In this document: positions 8,726 to 17,722 of the stretch, in pieces
Layout: every line of letters starts with the position of its first letter
How positions within the stretch are numbered: the stretch's first letter is position 1
Assembly: GCA_910584345.1 (NCBI GenBank)
Contig: CAJTZX010000029.1
Location: 1 to 51,733, forward strand
Source: an uncultured Eubacterium sp.
Lineage (GTDB): Bacteria > Bacillota > Clostridia > Lachnospirales > Lachnospiraceae
Length of the DNA: 51,733 nucleotides
Direction: 5' to 3'
Made by a program: the position numbers and the translations under genes
The notes under the pieces: model-generated
Told to the model about the DNA's origin: nothing
What the model saw: only the letters and a program-made list of their open reading frames with translations
Database searches by the model: none

Positions 8726-9310
8726 ATGAAGAAAAAAACACTCTTTTTACAGCTTGCCATAACAGCATCTTTGCTGTTTTCAACTGCTGCAAATGCCGCT
8801 GAAATCACTTCTACCAGAGATATCCCTGTAGGAGGTTCCGGACAGATGGAGATGGTTGGTACGATTGAACCAACGATTCTTTCCGTAACAATGCCGACAT
8901 TTGTTCCTTTTAACTTAAGCAGCAGTCTGTCCACACAAAACAAAGTTATCTCTCCGCGTATCAATGTGAAAAATAACTCCAATATTCCGGTTCAGGTAGA
9001 CGTTGCTTATACAAAAGTTGATATGAGCAAAATGCCAAACGTTGAATGGAGCGACGACGGCTCTGTAAAGCCAAATCAGATTGCCATTGGATTAAAACAA
9101 GAAGAAGAAAATGGTGAAATGCCTACGGATCTGTCTCACGCAAGATGGCTGAAAGATAATGAAGCACAGGATATGAATGTTATGATTTTGGATGCCAATC
9201 AGGAAAATGCCATGTATGTTGTCGGCACTTTAGGTCAGGATGTTTCTGAAAGCGCAACCTTTAACGTAACTCCGACCTTCGTTGTAAGCAAAACAACTAC
9301 AACGCCATAA
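8726..9310 (+). CDS. Secreted beta-rich protein of unknown function
   Basis: 194 residues. A Sec signal peptide (MKKKTLFLQLAITASLLFST, cleavage likely after ANA near residue 24) is followed by a mature chain with no further membrane segment and no sorting motif. Its core has alternating beta-strand patterns (EPTILSVTMPTFVPFNL, ISPRINVKNNSNIPVQVDVA, SATFNVTPTFVVSKTTTTP), a layout seen in unannotated surface proteins of Firmicutes that loosely recalls WxL or camelysin/TasA-like sandwiches. AGGAGG lies 7 nt before the ATG. It follows the membrane-anchored protein by 82 nt. The function is not known; a matrix or surface-fibre role is a guess. Confidence 0.75.
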   Translation: MKKKTLFLQLAITASLLFSTAANAAEITSTRDIPVGGSGQMEMVGTIEPTILSVTMPTFVPFNLSSSLSTQNKVISPRINVKNNSNIPVQVDVAYTKVDMSKMPNVEWSDDGSVKPNQIAIGLKQEEENGEMPTDLSHARWLKDNEAQDMNVMILDANQENAMYVVGTLGQDVSESATFNVTPTFVVSKTTTTP

Positions 9311-9373
9311 CTGAAACTATCACACAAACAAATGACTAATAACAGCATCTATAATTGTATGTGCCTATACATT

Positions 9374-9411
9374 CAAGTACAACGGATATGAAATAATATC
9401 CGTTGTACTTG
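9374..9411 (+). promoter_or_regulatory. Perfect 16-bp hairpin upstream of the epsG-like gene
   Basis: 9374-9389 pairs with 9396-9411 without mismatch around a 6-nt loop. It ends 18 nt before the start codon and 5 nt before the ribosome site at about 9417. There is no T run, so it is unlikely to be a simple terminator. It could be an operator palindrome, an RNA-protein binding site or an mRNA stability element. Confidence 0.65.
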
Positions 9412-9428
9412 ACAGAAAGGATATCACC

Positions 9429-10547
9429 ATGGCAGTTTATTATTTCACAATCTGCATACTTACAGGATTAGGTTTTTTTCTAACCGAAAAGCAAAAGCAT
9501 GCAAAAACAACTGTTTTATATTTATCTGTTGTTTTTGTACTTCTTACTTTTCTGGCTTCCTTTCGTTATGCTATCGGTTTTGACTATTTCGCTTACCGAA
9601 ACATTTTTGAAATGACGTCAAACCTGTCATTTAGTGATATCCTTTATTACTACGGATATGAACCTCTTTTTTTTGTACTATGCGCACTTTTTCATCTGTG
9701 CGGCCTGTCCTTTCAAAGTCTCATTACAAGTGTCAGCATCTTTGTCATACTTGTTGCCATGTGGTTTATCTTCCGATATTCCAAATTGCCATGGATGAGC
9801 GTATATTTATATATTACTCTGCAGTTTTTCGCTTATGATATGAACCTGATGCGTCAGGCAATTGGTGTTTCTTTTTTCCTTCTTGCCTATCCTTATTTGG
9901 AACATCAAAAACCGCTGCCATATACCATTTTGCTCTTTGTTGGGGGACTTTTCCATAACTCTTTGTGGTTTATGTTTCCTCTCTATTTCCTATTGCCAAA
10001 AAAATTTTCCTGCAAATCTGCGGCATGTCTGGCTCTGATAACCGGATGCGGATATTTATTTTTTGATCCGTTATTTTTGCTGATAAAACCTTTTCTGCCG
10101 GAAAAATATGCCGTTTATCAGGACTCTTACTTTTGGAATTCCAACAGCTGGGAATATCTGGTTCTTCCAGCTCTTTACTGCCTGCTTATTTTCCTGTTCC
10201 GAAAACGTATAAAAAACTTACGCAGACGAACGATATATTTAAACAGTGCGATCTTTTATTTTTTGATTCATATATTCATTACAAAACATTTTATTTTAGA
10301 ACGGTTTGCCATCTACCCTTTTGTATTTTCACTAACGGCCATTCCAGAAATCGTTGCTTCGTATCGAAGCAGCGGCCAAAGCAGCGCAAAACATCCCCGT
10401 ATGCTGCAAAAATATGATTGCATGATATTGCTTTTTTTAGCTTTTGGTGGAGCTTTCTTTCTTTTTGCTGCCCAAAAGGGATTTCATCATGTCTATCCTT
10501 ATGTGAGCCTGCTGGATCAGAGCAAGTCTATGCCTGTGGGAAACTAA
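9429..10547 (+). CDS. EpsG family membrane protein
   Basis: 372 residues, mostly hydrophobic with about ten membrane segments. Family-typical patches: FLASFRYAIGFDYFAYRNIF near 41-60, YYYGYEPLFF, then YDMNLMRQAIGVSFFLLAYPYL and GGLFHNSLWFMFPLY. These match EpsG (PF14897), the family of Bacillus biofilm EpsG, thought to act in exopolysaccharide polymerisation. No glycosyltransferase, flippase or Wzz-like gene is nearby, so it is an orphan. The two upstream exported proteins are the only context. The gene converges with spoVAC, their stop codons overlapping by 4 nt (10544-10547). Confidence 0.85.
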   Translation: MAVYYFTICILTGLGFFLTEKQKHAKTTVLYLSVVFVLLTFLASFRYAIGFDYFAYRNIFEMTSNLSFSDILYYYGYEPLFFVLCALFHLCGLSFQSLITSVSIFVILVAMWFIFRYSKLPWMSVYLYITLQFFAYDMNLMRQAIGVSFFLLAYPYLEHQKPLPYTILLFVGGLFHNSLWFMFPLYFLLPKKFSCKSAACLALITGCGYLFFDPLFLLIKPFLPEKYAVYQDSYFWNSNSWEYLVLPALYCLLIFLFRKRIKNLRRRTIYLNSAIFYFLIHIFITKHFILERFAIYPFVFSLTAIPEIVASYRSSGQSSAKHPRMLQKYDCMILLFLAFGGAFFLFAAQKGFHHVYPYVSLLDQSKSMPVGN

Positions 10548-11011
10548 AAGATGCCAAACATCTTCCCTATCCAATACCCGAGCCCCAGCACCCAGCTTGC
10601 AAATATTCCATACAAGATCACCGGCCCCGCAATCGTAAATATTTTGGCGCCGATCCCAAATACCTGTCCTTCTTTCTGAAATTCAATCGCTGGCGCTGCC
10701 ACGCTGTTTGCAAATCCAGTAATCGGCACAAGCGCGCCTGCACCGCCCCACTTAGCAAACGATGGATAAATATTCAAACCAGTTAAAATGATGCTTAAAC
10801 ATATCAAAGATAAGCTGCACCAACTGCCTGCCGTATCTTTATCAAGCCCCATTTGCATAGCCGTATTTAATATGATCTGTCCGATCACGCAAATAATCCC
10901 GCCTACAATAAACGCCCGGCACATTGCCCAGGCCAGATTTCTCGTTGGCGTCACCTGCTTCACATAGTCATTATATTCCTGCTGCTGCCGCTGTTTTTCT
11001 TCTTCTTTCAT
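10544..11011 (-). CDS. spoVAC: Stage V sporulation protein AC
   Basis: 155 residues. It has the SpoVAC N-terminal signature (YNDYVKQVTPTRN, then CRAFIVGGIICVIGQ) and about four membrane segments. SpoVAC is a channel-forming part of the SpoVA complex that moves dipicolinic acid across the inner forespore membrane and responds to membrane tension during germination. spoVAD and spoVAE, the usual neighbours, are not within the window on either side, so this is a lone copy here. The ribosome site is weak (GGAGCTGGTAAAT before ATG). It implies that the organism forms spores. Confidence 0.92.
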   Translation of the reverse strand: MKEEEKQRQQQEYNDYVKQVTPTRNLAWAMCRAFIVGGIICVIGQIILNTAMQMGLDKDTAGSWCSLSLICLSIILTGLNIYPSFAKWGGAGALVPITGFANSVAAPAIEFQKEGQVFGIGAKIFTIAGPVILYGIFASWVLGLGYWIGKMFGIF

Positions 11012-11110
11012 ATTTACCAGCTCCTATTCTATTGTTTTCACTTAAAAACTGTAAGCAAATCATATGACAAACTTACAGTTCCTTATAGATAGGATAAATC
11101 GTCTGAATAA

Positions 11111-11872
11111 TTATATACTGGAAATCTTTGCCTGATTCATTAAGTCTTGCACAACTGCCCCCGCCAAAATCAACCCCGCCGCAGAAGGTACAAATGCATT
11201 GCTGCCCACAACAACCTTACGGTTGTTCTTAACCGCCTGCTCTTTTTGATCTGACTGCGTCCAACATGCAGGCTCACAAGGCCGTTCCGTAGAATATACG
11301 ACCTTTAATTGTTTTATGCCACGCTTTTTCAGCTCTCTTCGCATCACTTTTGCCAACGGACAGACCGTTGTCTCATAAATATCTGCCACCTGAAAAGCGG
11401 CCGGATCCATCTTATTGCCTGCACCCATAGAACTGATTATGGGTGTGCCTGCTGCCTGCGCCTGTTCTATCAATGCAATCTTTCCAATTACCGTATCAAT
11501 GGCGTCGACCACATAATCATACTGAGTAAAATCAAACTGTGCGGCCGTTTCCGGCAGGTAAAACACTTTTGAAACATAAACCTGAGCCGCGGGATTGATA
11601 TCCAAAACCCTTTCTTTTGCCACATCTGCTTTGTATTTGCCAAGCGTACTGTGGAGCGCAAAAATCTGACGGTTCAGATTCGTTATCTCTATCTTATCAT
11701 GGTCAATCAAATCCAGTGTACCAACCCCGCTGCGTGCCAGCGCTTCCACTACATAGCCGCCAACACCACCAATCCCGAATACTGCTACCCGCGAGTTTGC
11801 CAGACGTTTGATTCCTTCGGTTCCTACTAAAATTTCTGTTCTTGCAAATGGATGATCCATCATTTGTTTCAA
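11111..11872 (-). CDS. tcdA: tRNA threonylcarbamoyladenosine dehydratase
   Basis: 253 residues. E1/ThiF-like fold with the ATP site VAVFGIGGVGGYVVEALARSG near 29-49 and LIDHDKIEITNLNRQI, followed by the CsdL/TcdA-specific end with YSTERPCEPACW. TcdA cyclises the t6A modification next to the anticodon (position 37) of ANN-decoding tRNAs to ct6A, using ATP. The start codon overlaps the end of the diguanylate cyclase gene by 4 nt (ATGA at 11869-11872), so translation is probably coupled. The functional link between the two is unclear. Confidence 0.93.
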   Translation of the reverse strand: MKQMMDHPFARTEILVGTEGIKRLANSRVAVFGIGGVGGYVVEALARSGVGTLDLIDHDKIEITNLNRQIFALHSTLGKYKADVAKERVLDINPAAQVYVSKVFYLPETAAQFDFTQYDYVVDAIDTVIGKIALIEQAQAAGTPIISSMGAGNKMDPAAFQVADIYETTVCPLAKVMRRELKKRGIKQLKVVYSTERPCEPACWTQSDQKEQAVKNNRKVVVGSNAFVPSAAGLILAGAVVQDLMNQAKISSI

Positions 11873-13500
11873 GCCCCCTGCTTCATCAAATATTTGTCTT
11901 TATACATCATCTTGTCTGCACGGCGCCTGGTATCGGAAATATTATAATCCTGCGATTTATCATACATTGCATATCCGGCTGCAATCTGAGCTGTAAATTG
12001 TTCCTGATGGTTGTGATTCCACTCATCCGTCAGCTTTTTCAAATGCAAGACCATCGCTTCACAATCCTGCAAAGTCTTATGTTTTAATAGTACGCAAAAC
12101 TCATCGCCGCCTACACGATAGCACCGCCCAAATGCACCGAATACCTGCTGAATCATCTGTGCACAGCTTGTAATATACAAATCTCCTTTCTCATGCCCAA
12201 ACGTATCATTGCAGTATTTCAGATTATTCAAATCAAACATGAAAATAACGATGCCTTTGGGATCAAAGCCTTCCCCTTGCGTATCATCCGCATAAGCTGC
12301 CCGGTTATACAAACCTGTCGGCTGGTCATGATATGCCATCTGCTCCAAATGTTTTGCCTGCATACCGATTGTCATAAGCCTTCTGGCATCTTTTAACGAC
12401 ATCACTCCAAGAACGGTAATATATACAAGAAATCCTATCATTCCCAGATTTGTCGAAGCGAAATTTCCTGAAATATAATATATAGCAACATCTGCGCCAA
12501 GCCCGATCAAACATGCTCCCATGCAGATCACCATTGCCTTTAACCTGCTGTTCCATCCTTCTGTATACACTTGCTTAAACAACATCGGAAATATAATAAA
12601 TGTCATAAGCAGCATGGACAGATGGTTCATCCAAAGCGTTTCCCGCATATCTGCAATGCCAGTAATCTGTGCGCCCATCGTTATGATAAATACACAAAGG
12701 CTTATGATACATGCCGCGTTCCAAATCCAGTGGTCTTTGCTAGTAAACAACTCTCGAATATATTGTGTAAACGGAACAACTAAAAGCAGCAGTGTCAAAA
12801 AAACAATATAAGATATAATGTCTCCCCGCCCTGTCAGAAGACTCCATACACCTGCATCCGCCAGCTTCCATACGCCGATCAGCACTGCGAATTGCCCCAT
12901 CAGAAACAAACTGCTGTCAAACGCAAAACGATGACCACTGTATAACGTGAATATCATAAAACCAAGTCCCAGTACTATTGCTACAGCGCTAAGCAGTACC
13001 GTCATAAAATCTTTTTTTAGAATTTCCATATAAATGGAATACCGTGCTCCTGCATAAAATTCAGGCACCAGTCCCATATTTGACTTATAAATCGGCTGTA
13101 TCTCTACGCGAATTGTTTTTCCCTGATCTGACTCCGTAATCAGCGCTGTATTCCAGCAACTCCCCGGAGATCTGCCTATCGGGCTGTTCGCGCTGCGATT
13201 CATCCGCAGCGCTAGCTTATCTCCTATATAGATTTCCACATTTTGATGCACCGAATGAAACACAAACGCATTGCTGTCTGCCGGTATTTCAGATGGATGT
13301 ATCTCATAAACTTCTCTGATTCCCACAGGCGCAGCTGCATCCTCCTGCACCTGAAAACTATGATTTGACAGCTTGATATAACCTTCCGCACGCTTCGCCA
13401 CATACAGATCATTTCCGGAAAAACTAAGCAAATAAATGAAAAAAATAACAGCAGAGCAAAAGCATAGTTCATAGACAATGGAAATCCACTTTTTTATCAT
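11869..13500 (-). CDS. Membrane diguanylate cyclase (7TM plus GGDEF)
   Basis: 543 residues. An N-terminal membrane segment (about 8-26) is followed by an extracellular beta-rich region to about 175, resembling the sensor part of 7TMR-DISM proteins, then seven membrane segments (about 177-375). The C-terminal GGDEF domain has FMFDLNNLKYCNDTFGHEKG and the active-site loop RVGGDEF near 461-467, so it should be catalytically competent in making c-di-GMP from two GTP. The RxxD inhibitory site expected five residues before the loop is absent. It likely links an outside signal to motility or attachment, in keeping with two chemoreceptors in the window. tcdA overlaps its stop by 4 nt. Confidence 0.92.
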   Translation of the reverse strand: MIKKWISIVYELCFCSAVIFFIYLLSFSGNDLYVAKRAEGYIKLSNHSFQVQEDAAAPVGIREVYEIHPSEIPADSNAFVFHSVHQNVEIYIGDKLALRMNRSANSPIGRSPGSCWNTALITESDQGKTIRVEIQPIYKSNMGLVPEFYAGARYSIYMEILKKDFMTVLLSAVAIVLGLGFMIFTLYSGHRFAFDSSLFLMGQFAVLIGVWKLADAGVWSLLTGRGDIISYIVFLTLLLLVVPFTQYIRELFTSKDHWIWNAACIISLCVFIITMGAQITGIADMRETLWMNHLSMLLMTFIIFPMLFKQVYTEGWNSRLKAMVICMGACLIGLGADVAIYYISGNFASTNLGMIGFLVYITVLGVMSLKDARRLMTIGMQAKHLEQMAYHDQPTGLYNRAAYADDTQGEGFDPKGIVIFMFDLNNLKYCNDTFGHEKGDLYITSCAQMIQQVFGAFGRCYRVGGDEFCVLLKHKTLQDCEAMVLHLKKLTDEWNHNHQEQFTAQIAAGYAMYDKSQDYNISDTRRRADKMMYKDKYLMKQGA

Positions 13501-13587
13501 TGAAAGCCATCCCTTCTTTTGTATTCTGAAACCATTATAAGCAAATATCCGGCCCTTTTCAATATAAAGTTGTCCGCCAACAGCACA

Positions 13588-14502
13588 TCAGTCCAGTGAC
13601 AAATTCAAATATCCGTTCATCGGCGGCAACCCATAACTCATCCCAACCAGCCTGTTTACACTGTCTGCAGCCGCGGTCGAAACTATCTGCCTGTTTGTAC
13701 TGTCTGCGACCGCACACGATACCATCAGCCTGTTATATTGTGCCGTGATTCTCGGCACAAGGACCTGCATCCATTCATTTACAGACAATGTAGTCTCTGT
13801 TACAATTACGTCCTGATTTTCTATAAAATACAAAATGACCTCTTCTCTGCCGGATGTATGCAATACATATGCTCCGCCCCCACTGTTGCTATGCTGGCTG
13901 ATTGCAAATGCCACATGCTGCTGCGGCCAGCTGACATAACCATGTTTTTGAAAACGTGCATCCCGGATGCTGCAGTACTGTTCTGCTTTTGCCGGTGTCC
14001 ATTTCCATTCCTCTGTCTGAGCAGCTTTGATATCATACTGTGGAATTGTCAGGATATCTTTTTTTAAATAAAAATCAGAAGTAAATCCAAGCGGTTCATA
14101 AAATCCCCCGATAAGTCCTTCGTCTGCAGGCTCGGCAATCAGCGGTGCATGGTATAATTCATACGCCCTGCGCAGCAATCCGGCCGCGACACCTCTTCCG
14201 CGAAACTGCGGCCAGACAGCCAGTGCATAGACATAGCGCACCGGCTGCCATTTTCCACCAGTACCCGGCTGTTCCAGCCAAATATTTCCGGGAAGAAAAA
14301 AGGATGCTCCCATAAGCACCCCATTTTCTTCTGCCACAAGTACCTGTTCGTTTGCGTACATTGCATCAAAAAAATCACTGATATATGCATCCTCGTCCGC
14401 AAAACACTCTTTCCAAAGCTTTTTCAGCTGTGTAATTTTCAACAGACTCCCATACCGGATCTCAAAGGAATCTTTGCCCGAAATTTTTCTGTATGGAATC
14501 AT
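13588..14502 (-). CDS. GNAT family N-acetyltransferase
   Basis: 304 residues. The N-terminal GNAT domain has ITQLKKLWKECFADEDAYI, then VRYVYALAVWPQFRGRGVAAGLL with the acetyl-CoA loop QFRGRGVA near 98-105, followed by a second, weaker domain as in Eis-like proteins. Substrate unknown. Near the C-terminus a 13-residue unit is repeated (MVSCAVADSTNRQ / IVSTAAADSVNRL), encoded by the tandem DNA repeat at 13648-13725. The start overlaps the stop of the DUF2156 gene by 4 nt (14499-14502), so the pair is cotranslated and perhaps works together. Confidence 0.85.
   Translation of the reverse strand: MIPYRKISGKDSFEIRYGSLLKITQLKKLWKECFADEDAYISDFFDAMYANEQVLVAEENGVLMGASFFLPGNIWLEQPGTGGKWQPVRYVYALAVWPQFRGRGVAAGLLRRAYELYHAPLIAEPADEGLIGGFYEPLGFTSDFYLKKDILTIPQYDIKAAQTEEWKWTPAKAEQYCSIRDARFQKHGYVSWPQQHVAFAISQHSNSGGGAYVLHTSGREEVILYFIENQDVIVTETTLSVNEWMQVLVPRITAQYNRLMVSCAVADSTNRQIVSTAAADSVNRLVGMSYGLPPMNGYLNLSLD
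13648..13725. repeat. 39-bp in-frame tandem repeat inside the GNAT gene
   Basis: Units 13648-13686 and 13687-13725 are similar but not identical, and the start of a third unit is recognisable (CAGCCTGTTA from 13726). As 39 is a multiple of 3 the frame is kept, giving two copies of a 13-residue block. Confidence 0.75.
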
Positions 14503-15389
14503 AAAGGAAACCTCGCTTGAAATTTTTCTACAAGAAGCTCCGGCTGATAAGACAATTTTGCTTTGCGCAATCCCTCGTCGCCTGTATCTTCTTCACGGTT
14601 TACATAGGCGTAGTCCTGACAGTGATGCAGTACAAACTGCTGGTTAATCATCGGATAAGCGCCTTGCACACTGGCAAGCGCTTTTTCGATATGCACAACA
14701 TACGTATTGGAATTTAACGGCTCTCCAATAGAAAATGCTACCAGTCTGCCTCCTTTGTATAACATACCGCCATCCAGCACCAGCTCTGCCAGGTTGCGCA
14801 GTGCAATACGGTTAATATGCAGTTCATTTTCCATTTCTTCATTCCAATTTTCTGACTCAGCTTCTTTCCAGATGTCCAAAAGGCGCATGCATTCCCCTGC
14901 ATCTTCCGGCATCATATCACGATACAGCCAGTTATTATCATCTTTAAAGCGGGCAATGTGGTTACGCTTGCCATGCAGCTTTCTGCCTGACAGTGTAGAT
15001 AATTTTTCCGTAGTATATACATAATCATAATCATCCCGATTTGTCTCCACCGTATACCGGTTCGGATAATTTTGCTCCAACCATACTAAATCACTCTGCA
15101 CCAGTGTTCCAAGTACAAGCTCCTGATGATTCGCCTGCGCCATTGCCAGCAATGCGTCTAATGCGCCTTTGCGGTTTCCGGCGCCAATCGGGATCGTATA
15201 ACAATAACGATCTTCATCCTGAAACTGAAAAATCAGACATCCTTGTTCTTTTGCCATCTTTACGCCGTAAATATCGCTCCACAAAAAATTATTTGCAAAC
15301 GAATACTCACAAGCCTGCCTGTCATCCTCTAGCAGCCGGAGTGTCACCCACTCACGGTCGCTAAACGACAGACTCTTAAACTCTATCAT
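14499..15389 (-). CDS. DUF2156 protein (phosphatidylglycerol lysyltransferase C-terminal-like)
   Basis: 296 residues from ATG at 15389, chosen for AAGGGAG 8 nt upstream; the frame continues to 15422 without a ribosome site. Two GNAT-like halves of the DUF2156/LPG_synthase_C type: YSFANNFLWSDIYGVKMAKE, LHGKRNHIARFKDDN, LLDGGMLYKGGRLVAFSIGE-like and HIEKALASVQGAYPMINQQF. No membrane flippase domain is present, so this is the soluble, stand-alone form. MprF-type relatives use aminoacyl-tRNA to modify lipid head groups; whether this one does is unknown. It is translationally coupled to the following GNAT gene. Confidence 0.85.
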   Translation of the reverse strand: MIEFKSLSFSDREWVTLRLLEDDRQACEYSFANNFLWSDIYGVKMAKEQGCLIFQFQDEDRYCYTIPIGAGNRKGALDALLAMAQANHQELVLGTLVQSDLVWLEQNYPNRYTVETNRDDYDYVYTTEKLSTLSGRKLHGKRNHIARFKDDNNWLYRDMMPEDAGECMRLLDIWKEAESENWNEEMENELHINRIALRNLAELVLDGGMLYKGGRLVAFSIGEPLNSNTYVVHIEKALASVQGAYPMINQQFVLHHCQDYAYVNREEDTGDEGLRKAKLSYQPELLVEKFQARFPL

Positions 15390-15471
15390 AAAAAAATCTC
15401 CCTTAACTGCGCCATTTTTCACTTATTTGCATACTATTTATTTACATCTAAACAGCAATCGATATACATTT

Positions 15472-15969
15472 TTACCTGCATGACGTACTGATTGCTTCAA
15501 TAGCGACAGCTCCGCCTCGTACAATTTCAATATTGCGGAATTTTGTATGCAGCAGCTCGATCAGCTCGTTATTTCTGCGCTCTGTCAGCTTACATTCCAG
15601 CATCACACTGTCTTCCCCAATATCCGCGACTTCTACACTGAATACCTGTGCAATCCGAAATACTTCATCAATTTGGCTGGAGCTTAAGTCTTTTACTTTT
15701 GCAAATAAAATCTCTTTCATATGAATCGGTACATTTGTCAAATCTATGACCTTAATCACCTCTACCATGCGGTTTAACTGTTTTTTAATCTGTTCAAACG
15801 TAATATCGTCGCTCGTCACGCAAATCGTCATACGGGAAACCGTTGCATCTTCTGTCGTACCTACGGTAAGACTTTGTAAATTATACGATTTTCCGGAAAA
15901 AAGCCCCGATACTTTCGCCAGCACGCCCACCTGATTCTCCACATACAAAGCGATCCATCTGTTTTTCAT
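15472..15969 (-). CDS. ilvN: Acetolactate synthase small (regulatory) subunit
   Basis: 165 residues. An N-terminal ACT domain (ALYVENQVGVLAKVSGLFSG, then YNLQSLTVGTTEDATVSRMT) is followed by the ALS_ss_C domain. It binds valine or other branched-chain amino acids and sets feedback control of the IlvB subunit. It lies 15 nt downstream of ilvB in the same operon, with its ribosome site (GGGAGGGAAAAAG) in the gap. Length is normal for the family. Confidence 0.95.
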   Translation of the reverse strand: MKNRWIALYVENQVGVLAKVSGLFSGKSYNLQSLTVGTTEDATVSRMTICVTSDDITFEQIKKQLNRMVEVIKVIDLTNVPIHMKEILFAKVKDLSSSQIDEVFRIAQVFSVEVADIGEDSVMLECKLTERRNNELIELLHTKFRNIEIVRGGAVAIEAISTSCR

Positions 15970-15984
15970 CTTTTTCCCTCCCGT

Positions 15985-17706
15985 TTATTTTAAAATCATT
16001 TCACTCATCGGATTTCCGCCTTTTACCATCGGCAGTACCAATTCATCTGTAGCAATCATAAATTCAATTAGCGTCGATACATTTTCTTCGCGTTTTGCCT
16101 GTGCAAACGCATCCTGTATCTGCGATTCTTCTGTCACACGAATACCCTGTGCCCCATAGCATTGTGCAAATTTTACAAAATCCGGCACATATGGCGGACA
16201 TGCTTCGTTCGGCCCTTTGCATGTATCCGGACAGCCTTTGCGCCTGCGCAGACAGGTAGCAGCATAGCGTTTTCCGTAAAACAACTGCTGCATCTGGCGT
16301 ACCATGCCAAGATAATAATTATTAAGCAGGCAAATCGTAACCGGTGCATTTTGCGTCATCGCCGTCGCCATTTCCTGCATATTCATCTGAAAGCCGCCGT
16401 CGCCTGTGATGCAGATTACATTTTGGTACGGTTTCGCAATCTTTGCACCGATTGCTGCCGGGAGTCCAAATCCCATTGATCCAAGGCCACCGGAAGTAAT
16501 CAGTTTTTTTCTGCCGCCGATCTCTAAATACTGTGTCGCCCACATCTGATGCTGTCCAACATCTGTAACGATGATCGCGTCTTTATAGTTTTTATTAATC
16601 GCTTCCATAATCATCTGTGGAGTCATACCGCGGTCTCTTCGCATTTCCAGAGGGTTTTCCATATCCCAGCTTTTGATTTTTTCCACCCATTTTTCCGTAT
16701 CCTGTTTTTCTGCCCACTCACACAGCTTTTCCAACGCCAGCTTTGCATCTGCAACAATCGGTACATCTACAACAACATTTCTGGAAATGGAAGCCGTATC
16801 GATATCAATATGGATAATTTTTGCATGAGGCGCAAATTCATTAAGATCGCCTGTAATTCTATCATTAAACCGGGTGCCAATCGAAAATAACACGTCACAT
16901 TTACTGACTGCAATATTACAGGAATATTTTCCATGCATACCGGAATTACCCAGATACAGCGGATGGTTGGCCGGCATGGCGCCTTTTCCCATAACAGTTG
17001 TCACAACCGGAATCTGCGTACGCTCCGCAAATTTTTGCAGCTGCTCATTGGCACAGCTGATGGAAATACCACCTCCTGCCAATATGAGCGGCCGCTTTGC
17101 CGATTTTAACAGTCGGTACGCCTTTTTCAACTGGCCAATATGCACGCTTTCGTTTGGTTTATAGCCTCGGATATGCACCTCGGCAGGATATTCGCTGTCG
17201 CCGGACTGTACCTGGATATCTTTAGGAATGTCCACAAGCACTGGCCCTGGTTTTCCAGTTCTTGCGATATGGAACGCCATTTTCAAAATCTTGCCCAAAT
17301 CTTTACGGTCACGCACAGTTACACCGTATTTTGTCACAGACTGCGTCATTCCAACGATATCGACTTCCTGAAACGCATCATTTCCAATCAGTCCCAGTGG
17401 TACTTGTCCGGTAATACACACAAGCGGAATGCTGTCGTAATGCGCATCCGCCAGTCCAGTAATAATATTCGTAGCTCCCGGGCCGCTGGTAACGAGACAG
17501 ACGCCGACTTTTCCCGATGCCTTTGCATACCCTTCCGCTTCGAAAATTAATCCTTGTTCATGTCTTGGCAGGATGACCTGGATATCCTCCTGTTTATATA
17601 ATTCATCAAAGATATCCGTAACCATACCGCCCGGATATCCAAATATCGTATCCACGCCTTCTTCCCGCAGCGCTTTCACAAATAATTTTCTTCCTGTTAT
17701 ATCCAT
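15985..17706 (-). CDS. ilvB: Acetolactate synthase large (catalytic) subunit
   Basis: 573 residues. Thiamine diphosphate enzyme with the catalytic Glu in LPRHEQGLIFEAEGYAKASG (about 45-64), the central FAD-type domain, and the C-terminal cofactor motif ITGDGGFQMNMQEMATA ending in LLNN. It makes acetolactate from two pyruvate (valine, leucine) or acetohydroxybutyrate (isoleucine). Odd point: between GKRYAATCL and VPDFVKFAQCYG sits an insertion of about 20 residues with four Cys (C-x6-C-x3-C-x6-C), absent from classical IlvB. I recall similar insertions in clostridial homologues. It could hold a metal. It lies 16 nt after folA and 15 nt before ilvN. Confidence 0.95.
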   Translation of the reverse strand: MDITGRKLFVKALREEGVDTIFGYPGGMVTDIFDELYKQEDIQVILPRHEQGLIFEAEGYAKASGKVGVCLVTSGPGATNIITGLADAHYDSIPLVCITGQVPLGLIGNDAFQEVDIVGMTQSVTKYGVTVRDRKDLGKILKMAFHIARTGKPGPVLVDIPKDIQVQSGDSEYPAEVHIRGYKPNESVHIGQLKKAYRLLKSAKRPLILAGGGISISCANEQLQKFAERTQIPVVTTVMGKGAMPANHPLYLGNSGMHGKYSCNIAVSKCDVLFSIGTRFNDRITGDLNEFAPHAKIIHIDIDTASISRNVVVDVPIVADAKLALEKLCEWAEKQDTEKWVEKIKSWDMENPLEMRRDRGMTPQMIMEAINKNYKDAIIVTDVGQHQMWATQYLEIGGRKKLITSGGLGSMGFGLPAAIGAKIAKPYQNVICITGDGGFQMNMQEMATAMTQNAPVTICLLNNYYLGMVRQMQQLFYGKRYAATCLRRRKGCPDTCKGPNEACPPYVPDFVKFAQCYGAQGIRVTEESQIQDAFAQAKREENVSTLIEFMIATDELVLPMVKGGNPMSEMILK

Positions 17707-17722
17707 GGTTCCTCCCCTTTGC

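Noticed and set aside
10544..10547. Four-base tail-to-tail overlap of epsG-like and spoVAC genes as a regulatory device
   Set aside because: A similar overlap is seen at 40342-40345; stop codons such as TTA/TAA and CTA/TAA on opposite strands readily create such overlaps by chance.
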